Source: Novosphingobium resinovorum (lineage in GTDB: Bacteria > Pseudomonadota > Alphaproteobacteria > Sphingomonadales > Sphingomonadaceae). Taken from it: a stretch of DNA of 64,000 nucleotides. The translations under genes were made by a program, and so were the position numbers. How positions within the stretch are numbered: position 1 is the first letter of the stretch; every line of letters starts with the position of its first letter. The stretch is taken from contig NZ_CP017075.1 in NCBI RefSeq assembly GCF_001742225.1, forward strand, positions 2,852,001-2,916,000. Reading direction: 5' to 3'. Under the pieces are notes generated by a model. It saw only the letters and a program-made list of their open reading frames with translations. It made no database searches and was not told the DNA's origin. Positions 54,302-61,947 of this stretch are shown piece by piece.

Positions 54302-54742
54302 TCAGAACGGCTTCACGACCACCAGAATGACGATCACCACCGCCGCCAGGCCCGGAACCTCATTCAGGAGGCGCAGCTTCTTGCCGGTCAGCGGCCGCTC
54401 GCCGCGCGCCAGCTTCTTCGCATAACCGACCAGCCAGCCGTGATAGCCCGAGAGAGCCACCACGAAGAGCAACTTGGCATGAAGCCACCCTTGATCGAAC
54501 GCACCGATCGAAAGCGCTGTAAGCACCCCCAGAACCCACGTGAGCACCATCGAGGGCGTCAGGATGATCGACCGCAGCTTCGCCTCGCGATCGACCCAGC
54601 GCGCTTCCTCCGCCGAGCCGGGATCGCTCTCCTGGTGATAGACGAAATAGCGCGGCAGCATGAACAGCCCCGCCATCCAGAAGATCACGAAGATGACGTG
54701 CCCGGCCTTGAGCCAGGGATAGAGACTTGCGAGAATTGCCAT
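54302..54742 (-). CDS. hemJ: Protoporphyrinogen IX oxidase HemJ
   Basis: A 146-residue, four-span inner-membrane protein (UPF0093) that oxidises protoporphyrinogen IX to protoporphyrin IX. It replaces HemG/HemY in most alphaproteobacteria. The conserved histidine lies in LKAGHVIFVIFWMAGLFMLP. Other conserved blocks are RYFVYHQES, SMVLTWVLGVLTAL, WLHAKLLFVVALSGYHGWL and RLLNEVPGLAAVVIVILVV. It is directly downstream of hemE (45-bp gap), so two heme-synthesis steps are encoded together next to the chromosomal origin, as in other alphaproteobacteria. Confidence 0.92.
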   Translation of the reverse strand: MAILASLYPWLKAGHVIFVIFWMAGLFMLPRYFVYHQESDPGSAEEARWVDREAKLRSIILTPSMVLTWVLGVLTALSIGAFDQGWLHAKLLFVVALSGYHGWLVGYAKKLARGERPLTGKKLRLLNEVPGLAAVVIVILVVVKPF

Positions 54743-54787
54743 GGTGGAAGCCCTTTAGCGCGTCGTCATGCCAGTCTCAACCGAGAC

Positions 54788-55813
54788 TCAACGCTCCCAG
54801 CTGCGAACGATCGCCAGCAACTGCTCGACATTCGCGATCGGGGTGAACTGGCCGATGCCGTGGCCGAGGTTGAACACGTGGGGACGGTCCGCGAATGCGT
54901 CAAGCACCGCGCGGGCCTGCCGGTCGAGGTCCTCGCCGCCCGCCAGCAGGAGCAGCGGATCGAGATTGCCCTGCACCGGCAGCCCTTGGGGAAGTTCGCG
55001 CGCGGCCCAGATCGGGTCGATGGTCTCGTCGATTCCGACCGCGTCGACTCCGGTTTCGCGGGCATAGGCGGGAAGTTTCTCGCCCGAGCCCTTCGGGAAG
55101 CCGATGATCGGAGTCTCGGGGTGACGCGCCTTCACGGCAGCGGTGATCGCGGCATTGGGGGCGATCACCCAGCGCTCGAACTGCGCGGGCGAGAGACTGC
55201 CTGCCCATGAATCGAACAGCTGCACCGCTTCGGCGCCGGCCTCGATCTGGCCGCACAGGTATTCCACGGTCACCTGAATCACCGCATCGATGATTGCTCC
55301 GAAGGCGCCCGGATCGCGATAGGCCATGGCGCGGGTGTCGTGCTGGTCGCGACTCCCCTCGCCTGCCACCATGTAGGTCGCGACGGTCCAGGGCGAACCG
55401 GCGAAACCGAGCATCGTCTTGTCGCTATCGAGCGCCACGCGAACCTTCCGCACGGTCTCGTAGATCGGCGAAAGACGCTCGGGCACCTGAGTCAGCCCCT
55501 CCAGCGCATTGTCCACAAGCCGGGGAGTCAGTTTCGGCCCCTCTCCGGCGAGGAACTGGAGGTCCTGCCCCATCGCGTAAGGCACGATGAGGATGTCGGA
55601 GAACAGAATGGCGCCATCGAAGCCGAAACGGCGGATCGGTTGCAGGGTGATCTCGGCGGCGGCGTCCGTATCGTAGACGAGCGCGAGAAAACCGCCCTTT
55701 TCGGCGCGCAACTCGCGGTATTCGGGCAAGTAGCGGCCAGCCTGGCGCATGAGCCACAGCGGCCGCCTGCGCGCGTTGTTTCCGCGCAGAGTTTCGAGGA
55801 GGATTCCGGGCAT
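54788..55813 (-). CDS. hemE: Uroporphyrinogen decarboxylase
   Basis: A 341-residue TIM-barrel enzyme that converts uroporphyrinogen III to coproporphyrinogen III. The signatures are RRPLWLMRQAGRYLPEYREL near the N-terminus and SDILIVPYAMGQDLQF. GFAGSPWTVATYMVAGEGS and VQLFDSWAGSLSPAQFERW follow, with GNLDPLLLLAGGEDL later. ATG 55813 is used; a TTG at 55831 precedes it. It is transcribed away from the adjacent AT-rich origin region. In Caulobacter hemE directly borders the replication origin and a hemE-side promoter takes part in initiation control, so this neighbour is informative. Confidence 0.97.
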   Translation of the reverse strand: MPGILLETLRGNNARRRPLWLMRQAGRYLPEYRELRAEKGGFLALVYDTDAAAEITLQPIRRFGFDGAILFSDILIVPYAMGQDLQFLAGEGPKLTPRLVDNALEGLTQVPERLSPIYETVRKVRVALDSDKTMLGFAGSPWTVATYMVAGEGSRDQHDTRAMAYRDPGAFGAIIDAVIQVTVEYLCGQIEAGAEAVQLFDSWAGSLSPAQFERWVIAPNAAITAAVKARHPETPIIGFPKGSGEKLPAYARETGVDAVGIDETIDPIWAARELPQGLPVQGNLDPLLLLAGGEDLDRQARAVLDAFADRPHVFNLGHGIGQFTPIANVEQLLAIVRSWER

Positions 55814-55825
55814 CGCGTCACGTCC

Positions 55826-55855
55826 CAACAAAAAAAATAGAAATTTTATATAAGG
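55826..55855. other. AT-rich candidate unwinding element of oriC
   Basis: A 30-bp stretch with an eight-A run and TTTTATATAA, nearly all A/T in a 66% GC genome, at the hemE edge of the gap. Confidence 0.6.
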
Positions 55856-55875
55856 ATGATGGAGTCTGTTGGCCC

Positions 55876-55884
55876 TGTGGATAT
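55876..55884 (-). promoter_or_regulatory. DnaA-box-like 9-mer 1
   Basis: TGTGGATAT, i.e. ATATCCACA on the minus strand; 8 of 9 to TTATCCACA. Confidence 0.55.
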
Positions 55885-55984
55885 CGGGGATTGGCTCGCC
55901 TTGCCCGATTTACCCCCGGATGAACAGATTGAAGAGTCAGATGCGACTCTTGGACGAGAGTGAGTCAACGAAAGGTTGTTCGCC

Positions 55985-55993
55985 TTGTCCACA
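55985..55993 (+). promoter_or_regulatory. DnaA-box-like 9-mer 2
   Basis: TTGTCCACA; 8 of 9 to TTATCCACA. Confidence 0.6.
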
Positions 55994-56120
55994 GGGTGTG
56001 GGAAGAGTCGGCCCGCCTGTCCAGAAACTGACTCGGTGAATCCCCATAGCGGGCAGGAAATGCCGCTGAGGAGTTTTCACCGAGTTGTCACCGGGCTCCT
56101 CCCATGGTTTATGCCGCCAC

Positions 56121-56129
56121 ATATCCACA
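56121..56129 (+). promoter_or_regulatory. DnaA-box-like 9-mer 3
   Basis: ATATCCACA; 8 of 9, 31 bp before the ppsR start. Confidence 0.55.
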
Positions 56130-56159
56130 CCCCTTGCCCTTCGGAGGCCCTGAGCCGGC

Positions 56160-57008
56160 ATGGCGCGTTTCCACCTGCACCTCCTGTCAGATTCCACCGG
56201 CGAAACGCTGGAGATGATCGCCAAGGCGGCCCTCGCGCAGTTCGACGACGACGGTGAAGTCCTGCGGCATTTCTGGCCGATGGTCCGCTCGCAGCAGCAC
56301 CTCGATCGGATCATGGGCGAGATTTCCGCGAACCCGGGCCTCGTCTTCTTCACCCTGGTCAACGAGGAGACGCGCGGGCGCCTCGAAGAGAGGTGCCAGC
56401 AACTCGGCCTGCCAGCGATCGCGGTGCTCGACGGGGTGACCGACGCGCTCGAGGCGCTGCTGGGGCAGGAGGCGAAGGGACGTCCGGGCCGCCAGCACCG
56501 GCTCGACGACGCCTATTTCGCGCGCGTCGATGCGATCCAGTTCACCATTGCCCACGACGATGGCGTTTTGTGGGAAGAGTGGGAGGAAGCCGACATCCTG
56601 CTCGCCGGGGTGTCGCGCACCAGCAAGACGCCGACCTCGATCTACCTCGCCAATCGCGGGTACAAGGTGGCGAACATTCCGATCGTCGTCGAAAGCCCGC
56701 CGCCGCAGATGCTGTTCGGGCTGCGCCATCCGCTGGTGGTCGGCCTGACGACCGCGCCCGATCGGCTGATCCAGATCCGCCGCAACCGCCTGCTCTCGCT
56801 CAGCCAGTCGCCCGACACCGACTATGTCGCGACCGATGCGGTGGAGAGCGAGCTGAAATATGCGCGGCGCATGTTCGCGGACAATTCCTGGCCGGTGATC
56901 GACGTCACCCGCCGCTCGATCGAGGAGACCGCCGCGGCGGTGATCAACCTCTATAACGAACGCAAGGCGGCGGGCCAGACCGGCCAGGTCGGCCCGAAGC
57001 CCATCTGA
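56160..57008 (+). CDS. ppsR: Pyruvate, water dikinase regulatory protein (kinase/pyrophosphorylase, DUF299)
   Basis: A 282-residue bifunctional enzyme that phosphorylates and dephosphorylates phosphoenolpyruvate synthase or pyruvate phosphate dikinase, using ADP and Pi. The N-terminus (ARFHLHLLSDSTGETLEMIA) is a DUF299 hallmark. The P-loop-like LAGVSRTSKTPTSIYLANRG and the NIPIVVESPPPQMLFGL block follow, and the C-terminal SWPVIDVTRRSIEETAAAV completes the pattern. It is the first gene to the right of the predicted origin, as in Caulobacter. It is 11 bp from maf and likely heads the ppsR-maf-aroE-coaE transcript. Confidence 0.93.
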   Translation: MARFHLHLLSDSTGETLEMIAKAALAQFDDDGEVLRHFWPMVRSQQHLDRIMGEISANPGLVFFTLVNEETRGRLEERCQQLGLPAIAVLDGVTDALEALLGQEAKGRPGRQHRLDDAYFARVDAIQFTIAHDDGVLWEEWEEADILLAGVSRTSKTPTSIYLANRGYKVANIPIVVESPPPQMLFGLRHPLVVGLTTAPDRLIQIRRNRLLSLSQSPDTDYVATDAVESELKYARRMFADNSWPVIDVTRRSIEETAAAVINLYNERKAAGQTGQVGPKPI

Positions 57009-57019
57009 CAGAGTTTTCC

Positions 57020-57604
57020 ATGATCGTTCTTGCATCCCAGAGCGGCTCGCGCCGCGCCATGCTCGAAGCGGCGGGCATCGCCTACCGCGCCCAGCCCGCC
57101 CATGTCGACGAACGCGGGATCGAGGCGGCGCTCGGCGATGCCTCCGCGCCCGAAGTCGCGTTGGAACTCGCGAAGGCAAAGGCCCTGAATGTTTCACGTG
57201 AAACATCGGGTGCGGTCGTGCTCGGTAGCGATTCCCTCGTGTCCTGCGGTGAGCGGCGGTTCGACAAGCCCGCCAGCCGGGAGAACGCGGCCGAGCATCT
57301 GCGCTTCTTCTCGGGTAAGGTGATGGAGCTGCACAGCGCGGCTGCCCTCGTGCGCGATGGCGAAGTGCTCTGGGCGGAGAACGCGGTGGCGCAGTTGCAT
57401 GTCGCGGATTTGTCCGATGCCTTCATCGAGAGCTACCTCGACGCGGAATGGCCCGAAGTCGGTGCCTGCGTCGGCGTCTTCCGGATCGAGGGACGCGGCG
57501 TGCAGCTGTTCGAGAAGATCGACGGCGACTATTTCACGATCCTCGGCATGCCGCTGCTCAAGGTGCAGGCGGCGCTGCGCGGATTGGGAGTCCTGACGCG
57601 ATGA
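57020..57604 (+). CDS. maf: Maf family nucleotide pyrophosphatase
   Basis: A 194-residue house-cleaning pyrophosphatase of the Maf family, which hydrolyses non-canonical or certain canonical NTPs. It begins MIVLASQSGSRRAMLEAAGI, where the usual SxSPRR motif reads SQSGSRR, so the proline is replaced. Catalytic-base aspartates are expected in GSDSLVS, and KPASRENAAEHLRFFSGKVM and EVGACVGVFRIEGRGVQLF match the family. A perfect parS site (57190-57205) lies within the coding region. It overlaps aroE by 4 bp. Confidence 0.9.
   Translation: MIVLASQSGSRRAMLEAAGIAYRAQPAHVDERGIEAALGDASAPEVALELAKAKALNVSRETSGAVVLGSDSLVSCGERRFDKPASRENAAEHLRFFSGKVMELHSAAALVRDGEVLWAENAVAQLHVADLSDAFIESYLDAEWPEVGACVGVFRIEGRGVQLFEKIDGDYFTILGMPLLKVQAALRGLGVLTR
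57190..57205. other. parS site 7 (perfect, GTTTCACGTGAAAC type)
   Basis: TGTTTCACGTGAAACA inside maf, the only parS site to the right of the predicted oriC, about 1.1 kb from its right edge. Confidence 0.93.
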
Positions 57605-58455
57605 CACGCTATGCCGAAGTGATCGGCGATCCGATCGCGCAGTCCAAGTCGCCCGCGATCCACAATTTCTGGCTTGCCGAGCTGGGGATCGAAGGCCGCT
57701 ACGACCACTGCCTCGTCAAGCTGGAGGACCTCGGCGACTATCTCGCGAAGCGCCGCGCCGATCCCGACTGGCGCGGTTGCAACGTGACGATGCCGCACAA
57801 GCTGTCGATCCTGCCGCTCATGGACCGGCTCGACCCGCTCGCCGCGCAGATCGGCGCGGTCAACACCGTCGTGCGCGAGTCCGACGGCACCCTTACCGGC
57901 TACAACACCGACGCGCCGGGATTCCTGGAGCCGGTGCGCGATGAACTGGCGAAGACGCACCTGTTCCGCATGGCGCGCATCCTCGGGACCGGCGGCGCGG
58001 CGCGGGCGATCATCGCGGCGCTGGCCAACGAGCACTTCGTCATCGTCCTCGCGGGCCGCGATCCGGCCAAGGCGCGCGCCATGCTCGACGAACTCGCGCC
58101 GGGCGGCGAGCACCACGCCATCGGCCTCGACCACTTCGCCGACGCCACCGACTTCGCCTTCGACGACCGCGAGCAGTGCTTCGACCTCGTCGTCAACGCC
58201 AGCCCGCTCGGCATGACCGGGCAGCCGCCGCTGGCCTTCGACTTCAGCCACGCGCCGCCGCGCAGCGTGGTCTACGATATCGTCACCAGTCCGCTCGACA
58301 CGCAGTTCCTGCAGGATGCACGCGGCGCCGGATTCGAGACGGTGGACGGCCTTTCCATGCTGATCGGGCAGGCGGACTCGGCATTCATGCATTTCTTCGG
58401 CGCCCGCCCTCCCCGCGACCGCGATGCCGCTCTGCGCGAGCTGATTCTGTCATGA
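57601..58455 (+). CDS. aroE: Shikimate dehydrogenase (NADP+)
   Basis: A 284-residue enzyme reducing 3-dehydroshikimate in aromatic amino acid synthesis. The substrate domain has VIGDPIAQSKSPAIHNFW and the catalytic lysine in GCNVTMPHKLSILP. The NADP domain shows RILGTGGAARAIIAALANEH, and the end has VNASPLGMTGQPPLAF and VDGLSMLIGQADSAFMHFFG. ATG 57601 overlaps the maf stop by 4 bp, and its own stop overlaps the coaE start by 4 bp, giving tight coupling across maf-aroE-coaE. Length is normal. Confidence 0.96.
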   Translation: MTRYAEVIGDPIAQSKSPAIHNFWLAELGIEGRYDHCLVKLEDLGDYLAKRRADPDWRGCNVTMPHKLSILPLMDRLDPLAAQIGAVNTVVRESDGTLTGYNTDAPGFLEPVRDELAKTHLFRMARILGTGGAARAIIAALANEHFVIVLAGRDPAKARAMLDELAPGGEHHAIGLDHFADATDFAFDDREQCFDLVVNASPLGMTGQPPLAFDFSHAPPRSVVYDIVTSPLDTQFLQDARGAGFETVDGLSMLIGQADSAFMHFFGARPPRDRDAALRELILS

Positions 58456-59039
58456 AAATTATGGGTCTGACCGGATCGATCGGCATGGGCAAGTCGACCG
58501 TCGCGCAGATGCTGCGCGACCTCGACGTGCCGGTGTTCGATGCCGATGCGGCGGTGCACGAACTGCAGGGTCCGAACGGCGCGCTGGTGCCGCTGATCGA
58601 GGCGGCCTTTCCCGGCACTACGGATGCGTCAGGTGTCGTTAGACCCCTGCTGGGTGCCGTCGTGTTCCAGGACAAGGACAAGCTCGCGACTCTGGAGCGA
58701 ATCGTCCACCCCGCCGTCGCGGCGATGCGGGGGGACTTCCTGCGGGACAATGCCGAGGCGCCGCTGGTCGTCTTCGACATTCCGCTGCTCTACGAAAAGG
58801 GCAGCGAAAAGGGCCTCGATGCGGTCGCGGTAGTGTCCGCCCCGGGCGGGGAACAGCGCCGCCGGGTGCTCGCGCGGCCGGGCATGACTGCAGAAAAATT
58901 CGAGCAGATTCTGGCACTTCAGGTGCCCGATGCCGAGAAGCGCGCGCTTGCCGACTACGTGATCGACACCGGCACTACGCTCGATGCGACCCGCGAACAG
59001 GTGGCCGGTATCGTGCAGGCGCTGAGGCGAGCCGAATAA
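58452..59039 (+). CDS. coaE: Dephospho-CoA kinase
   Basis: A 195-residue P-loop kinase, last step of coenzyme A synthesis. The Walker A is LTGSIGMGKSTVAQML; the substrate aspartate is in PVFDADAAVHELQ. LERIVHPAVAAMRG and VVFDIPLLYEKGSEKGLDAV follow, and the lid contains SAPGGEQRRRVLARPG. It ends ATREQVAGIVQALR. ATG 58452 overlaps aroE by 4 bp. The next gene, dnaQ, begins 50 bp downstream; in this lineage coaE and dnaQ are neighbours at the origin. Confidence 0.96.
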   Translation: MKIMGLTGSIGMGKSTVAQMLRDLDVPVFDADAAVHELQGPNGALVPLIEAAFPGTTDASGVVRPLLGAVVFQDKDKLATLERIVHPAVAAMRGDFLRDNAEAPLVVFDIPLLYEKGSEKGLDAVAVVSAPGGEQRRRVLARPGMTAEKFEQILALQVPDAEKRALADYVIDTGTTLDATREQVAGIVQALRRAE

Positions 59040-59089
59040 TCCGCTCCAGCCCCTTGCACATGGGGGCGCACAGGCAGATATGGAGAGGG

Positions 59090-59773
59090 ATGAGAGAGAT
59101 CATCTTCGACACCGAAACGACCGGCTTCGACCCGAAAAACGGGGACCGCATGGTGGAAATCGGCTGCATCGAGATGGTCAACCGGGTGGTGACCGGGCGC
59201 ACCTACCACGCCTATTTCAACCCAGAACGCGGCATGCCCGCGGAGGCAGAGGCGGTGCACGGCCTGTCCGACGCCTTCCTCGCCGACAAGCCCCTGTTCT
59301 CGGCCTGCGCGCAGGAATTCCTCGACTTCATCGAGGACAGCGCGATGGTGGCGCACAACGCCAACTTCGACTTCAACTTCATCAACGCCGAGCTGAAGCT
59401 ATGCGGGCTTCCCGAGGTTTCGCGTGAGCGCATGGTCGATACCGTGGCGCTCGCCAAAGTGCGCCATCCCGGCGCCAAGCTCTCGCTCGACGCGCTTTGC
59501 AGTCGCTACGGGATCGACCGCAGCCACCGCACCAAGCACGGCGCGCTGCTCGACTCCGAACTGCTTGCCCAAGTTTACGTGGAACTGCGGGGAGGCCGTC
59601 AGATCGGCCTCGAACTTTCTGCAGAAACCACTGAGATCGTGACGGAAATCAAGGTTCTCAACACGAAGAACCGTATTTTCCGTCAGCCGCGTCCCCACGC
59701 GGCTACCGAGGCGGAACTCTCTGCGCACGCAGAGTTTCTCAAGTCGGTCGATACCCCGCTCTGGGGTGCCTGA
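59090..59773 (+). CDS. dnaQ: DNA polymerase III epsilon subunit (proofreading exonuclease)
   Basis: A 227-residue 3'-5' exonuclease of the DEDDh family, proofreading partner of DnaE. Exo I is IIFDTETTGFDPKNGDRMVE, Exo II is VAHNANFDFNFIN, and Exo III with its histidine is HRTKHGALLDSELLAQVY. A short C-terminal part follows, ending PHAATEAELSAHAEFL, which probably contains the polymerase-binding segment. ATG 59090 follows GGAGAGGG; upstream TTG 59054 and ATG 59060 are less likely. It is placed beside the origin, downstream of coaE and upstream of hpf. Confidence 0.95.
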   Translation: MREIIFDTETTGFDPKNGDRMVEIGCIEMVNRVVTGRTYHAYFNPERGMPAEAEAVHGLSDAFLADKPLFSACAQEFLDFIEDSAMVAHNANFDFNFINAELKLCGLPEVSRERMVDTVALAKVRHPGAKLSLDALCSRYGIDRSHRTKHGALLDSELLAQVYVELRGGRQIGLELSAETTEIVTEIKVLNTKNRIFRQPRPHAATEAELSAHAEFLKSVDTPLWGA

Positions 59774-59798
59774 ACTCTAAGTCTAAGGAGAAACGCCC

Positions 59799-60371
59799 AT
59801 GGATATCCGCGTCTCTGGTCACCAGGTCGAAACCGGCGAGGCCCTGCAGGTCCACGCCAACGACAAGCTCACGGCGATCATCGAGAAGTATTTCAACCGG
59901 GCGCTGTCGTCTCACGTCACTTTCGGCCGAGCGCCGGCCGGGGCGTTCAAGTGCGACATCATCATGCACGTGATGCAGAACCTCGTGCTCAAGGGCAGCG
60001 GCATGGCGCAGGACGCGCATGTCGCCTGCGATCAGGCCGCCGAGAAGATCGACAAGCAGCTGCGCCGCTACAAGCGCCGCCTGAAGGACCGCTCCGAACA
60101 GACGGCCCATGCCAATGCGGCCGAGGACGCCGCCTACACGATCTTCGAGGAGAACGTCGCAGACAACGACACGGACGACCTCGAAGCCGACGCCCCGGTG
60201 GTCATTGCCGAAACCCGGGTGGACGTTCCCGAAGCCACCGTTTCGGACGCGGTAATGATGCTCGACTTGCGCAATACTACGGCTCTCTTCTTCAAAAATG
60301 CTGGCACCGGGCGGCATAATATGGTCTACCGCCGCGGTGATGGGTCGATCGGCTGGGTCGAACCGCACTGA
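59799..60371 (+). CDS. hpf: Ribosome hibernation promoting factor, long form
   Basis: A 190-residue long-type HPF that dimerises ribosomes into 100S particles in stationary phase. The S30AE N-terminal domain (about 1-105) begins MDIRVSGHQVETGEALQVHA. A variable acidic linker follows, and the C-terminal dimerisation domain (about 130-187) shows ATVSDAVMMLDLRNTTALFF and VYRRGDGSIGWVEPH. AAGGAG lies 8 bp before ATG. A terminator (60417-60442) separates it from ptsN. The hpf-ptsN neighbourhood is common in proteobacteria, where ptsN regulation and hibernation are often encoded together near rpoN; rpoN itself is not here. Confidence 0.95.
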   Translation: MDIRVSGHQVETGEALQVHANDKLTAIIEKYFNRALSSHVTFGRAPAGAFKCDIIMHVMQNLVLKGSGMAQDAHVACDQAAEKIDKQLRRYKRRLKDRSEQTAHANAAEDAAYTIFEENVADNDTDDLEADAPVVIAETRVDVPEATVSDAVMMLDLRNTTALFFKNAGTGRHNMVYRRGDGSIGWVEPH

Positions 60372-60416
60372 CGCTTTTCGCGCACAGCTTCTGATCGCAA
60401 CGAGAGGAAGAAACGA

Positions 60417-60442
60417 ACCCCCGGTTTTCCGCCGGGGGTTTC
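60417..60442 (+). terminator. Intrinsic terminator between hpf and ptsN
   Basis: AACCCCCGG and CCGGGGGTTT pair around TTTTCCG, with a short T tail. It may only partly stop transcription into ptsN. Confidence 0.75.
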
Positions 60443-60484
60443 GGAGCATGCAATGTTGGCAACCGGTCAAGTATCAGAAACGCA

Positions 60485-60946
60485 ATGAGTGGGCTTTTTT
60501 CGCTGGCGCCCGAGGCTGTCATCACCCTCGACGCGGACAGCAAGGACATCATCCTGGACCGCCTCGCGGCTCGGTTCGCTTCGGTCTATGGTCTCGACCA
60601 TCAGGCTGTGCTGGCGCGCATCACCGAGCGTGAGCAGCTTGGCAGCACCGGGTTCGGGCGACGCATCGCCATCCCCCATGCGCGCATGGCCGGGCTGACG
60701 CGTCCCGTTGCCGTGTTCATGCGCCTCGCTTCCCCGGTCGAATTCGAAGCCGCGGACGGCGTGCCGATCGACCTCGTGTTCGGCCTGCTCTCCCCCGAAG
60801 GAGCGGGCGCGACCCACCTTCATGCTCTGGCGGCGATCTCGCGCATGATGCGTGACGAGCGCATGCACGAAGCTCTGCTGGCCGCTCCGGGCACCGAAGC
60901 GCTCTACAGCCTGCTGAGCAACGTCATCGACCGCGATGCAGCCTGA
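60485..60946 (+). CDS. ptsN: Nitrogen-PTS EIIA component PtsN
   Basis: A 153-residue EIIA-Ntr protein of the regulatory phosphotransferase system that reports nitrogen status. The phosphorylated histidine is H65 in GRRIAIPHARMAGL. The rest of the PTS_EIIA type 2 fold is clear: ERTEREQLGSTGFG-like ITEREQLGSTGFG, RPVAVFMRLASPVEFEAADG and HLHALAAISRMMRDERMHEA. ATG 60485; the Shine-Dalgarno is weak. The stop overlaps the next gene by 11 bp, so the thioesterase is translationally coupled to it. Confidence 0.94.
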   Translation: MSGLFSLAPEAVITLDADSKDIILDRLAARFASVYGLDHQAVLARITEREQLGSTGFGRRIAIPHARMAGLTRPVAVFMRLASPVEFEAADGVPIDLVFGLLSPEGAGATHLHALAAISRMMRDERMHEALLAAPGTEALYSLLSNVIDRDAA

Positions 60947-61421
60947 AGACACTGCCGAAGGCCAGATTCAGGGCGGCGCCGGGCTTCACTGGCGCGCGCT
61001 GGAGGGGCTCTATGCCTCCGCCCCCATCAACCAGATGTTCCGCTCAAAGCTGGAAATCGTCGGCGATGGGCATGCGCGCATCACGTTCCTGGTCGAGCCC
61101 GACTGTTTCCATGCGGCCGGGGCGGCGCACGGGACCATCTATTTCAAGATGCTCGACGATGCGGCTTTTTACGCCGCCAACACTCACGTCACCGATCGCT
61201 TCCTGCTGACGACCTCGTTCAACCTGCACTTGTCCAAGCCCATCAAGGGCGGCCGTATCGTGTGCGAGGGCCGCTGGGTGAGCGGTCGCCGCCGCGTGCT
61301 GGTGGCCGAGTCCTGGCTGATCGACGAGGACGGCGAGGAATGCGGGCGCGGCACCGGAACGTTCATGCGATCGCGCATCGCGCTCTCCAGCCTGCCCGGC
61401 TATTCGATTCCGCAAGCCTGA
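60936..61421 (+). CDS. PaaI family acyl-CoA thioesterase (hotdog fold)
   Basis: A 161-residue hotdog-fold thioesterase. The core reads VEPDCFHAAGAAHGTIYFKM, where the glycine-rich turn and following helix carry the catalytic region, then TTSFNLHLSKPIKGGRIVCE and VLVAESWLIDEDGEECGRGT. Family members hydrolyse acyl- or hydroxyphenylacetyl-CoA in the cytosol; the substrate here is unknown. The start lies 11 bp inside ptsN, and the stop overlaps the DUF1491 gene by 1 base (TGATG). The grouping with ptsN hints at co-regulation rather than a shared pathway. Confidence 0.85.
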   Translation: MQPEDTAEGQIQGGAGLHWRALEGLYASAPINQMFRSKLEIVGDGHARITFLVEPDCFHAAGAAHGTIYFKMLDDAAFYAANTHVTDRFLLTTSFNLHLSKPIKGGRIVCEGRWVSGRRRVLVAESWLIDEDGEECGRGTGTFMRSRIALSSLPGYSIPQA

Positions 61422-61747
61422 TGGATTCCCGCCTCCCCGCTCACCTCGAGGTTTCCGCGCTGATTCGCCGCGTCAATGGCGAGGGCGGATTCGCGACGGT
61501 GCTGGCTAAAGGCGAACAGGACGCCGGGACGATTCTTGTCGTTCTTTCGCACAATGGATCGAATGTGCGCCTTCATGAACGGATGCCCGAACTCGACGGC
61601 ACCCGGCGCTGGCGCTGCTCCAAGACTCAGGATCCTGAAAACCCGTTCGAATTTCAGGAGTACCTAGACCGGCGCAAGCGTCAGGACCCCGACGTGTGGA
61701 TCGTCGAACTCGATGGCGCAGACGCCGAACGCTTCATCGGGGCCTGA
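61421..61747 (+). CDS. DUF1491 family protein
   Basis: A 108-residue protein of the DUF1491 family, frequent in alphaproteobacteria. The conserved blocks are LEVSALIRRVNGEGGFATVL, RRWRCSKTQDPENPFEFQEY and DVWIVELDGADAERFI. There is no signal peptide. The function is unknown. It is translationally coupled to the thioesterase gene (one-base overlap) and ends the ptsN unit. The 200-bp region after it (61748-61947) has no clear repeat, terminator or gene. Confidence 0.85.
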   Translation: MDSRLPAHLEVSALIRRVNGEGGFATVLAKGEQDAGTILVVLSHNGSNVRLHERMPELDGTRRWRCSKTQDPENPFEFQEYLDRRKRQDPDVWIVELDGADAERFIGA

Positions 61748-61947
61748 CCCGGTGCGGGTTGACTTGCCCGGCCCACAGCCTAAAGGCCCCCTTCACTGAC
61801 GCGAAAGCGGCTCGGACAGCACTTCGGCTTGTCCGGCTAGCACGCAGACGGGGAATCGTCGGCAGGCTCGACGGAAACAGAACGTCACTTCGTGGCATTC
61901 CGTTCCAGCCTGTGTCGGACCGGTTCACCGCCTTTGATCAAGTTTGA

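Larger units (their letters stand above)
55862..56042. promoter_or_regulatory. Cluster of seven GANTC (CcrM methylation) sites
   Basis: GANTC at 55862, 55934, 55945, 55962, 56005, 56030 and 56038; more lie at 55802 and 56190 just outside. The pair at 55934/55945 forms a perfect inverted repeat AGAGTC-N6-GACTCT (55933-55950). CcrM methylates this site in alphaproteobacteria and links methylation state to replication. Confidence 0.75.
55814..56159. other. Chromosomal replication origin (oriC, Caulobacter-type hemE-ppsR gap)
   Basis: A 346-bp non-coding gap between divergent hemE and ppsR. It has an AT-rich tract on the hemE side, three 9-mers one base off the DnaA box TTWTNCACA (55876-55884, 55985-55993, 56121-56129), and seven GANTC sites in 181 bp. 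Left genes run minus and right genes plus. Caulobacter Cori lies in the same gene context. The parS group is 6-17 kb away on the left and 1 kb away on the right. The call rests on these together; there is no GC-skew calculation. Confidence 0.75.
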
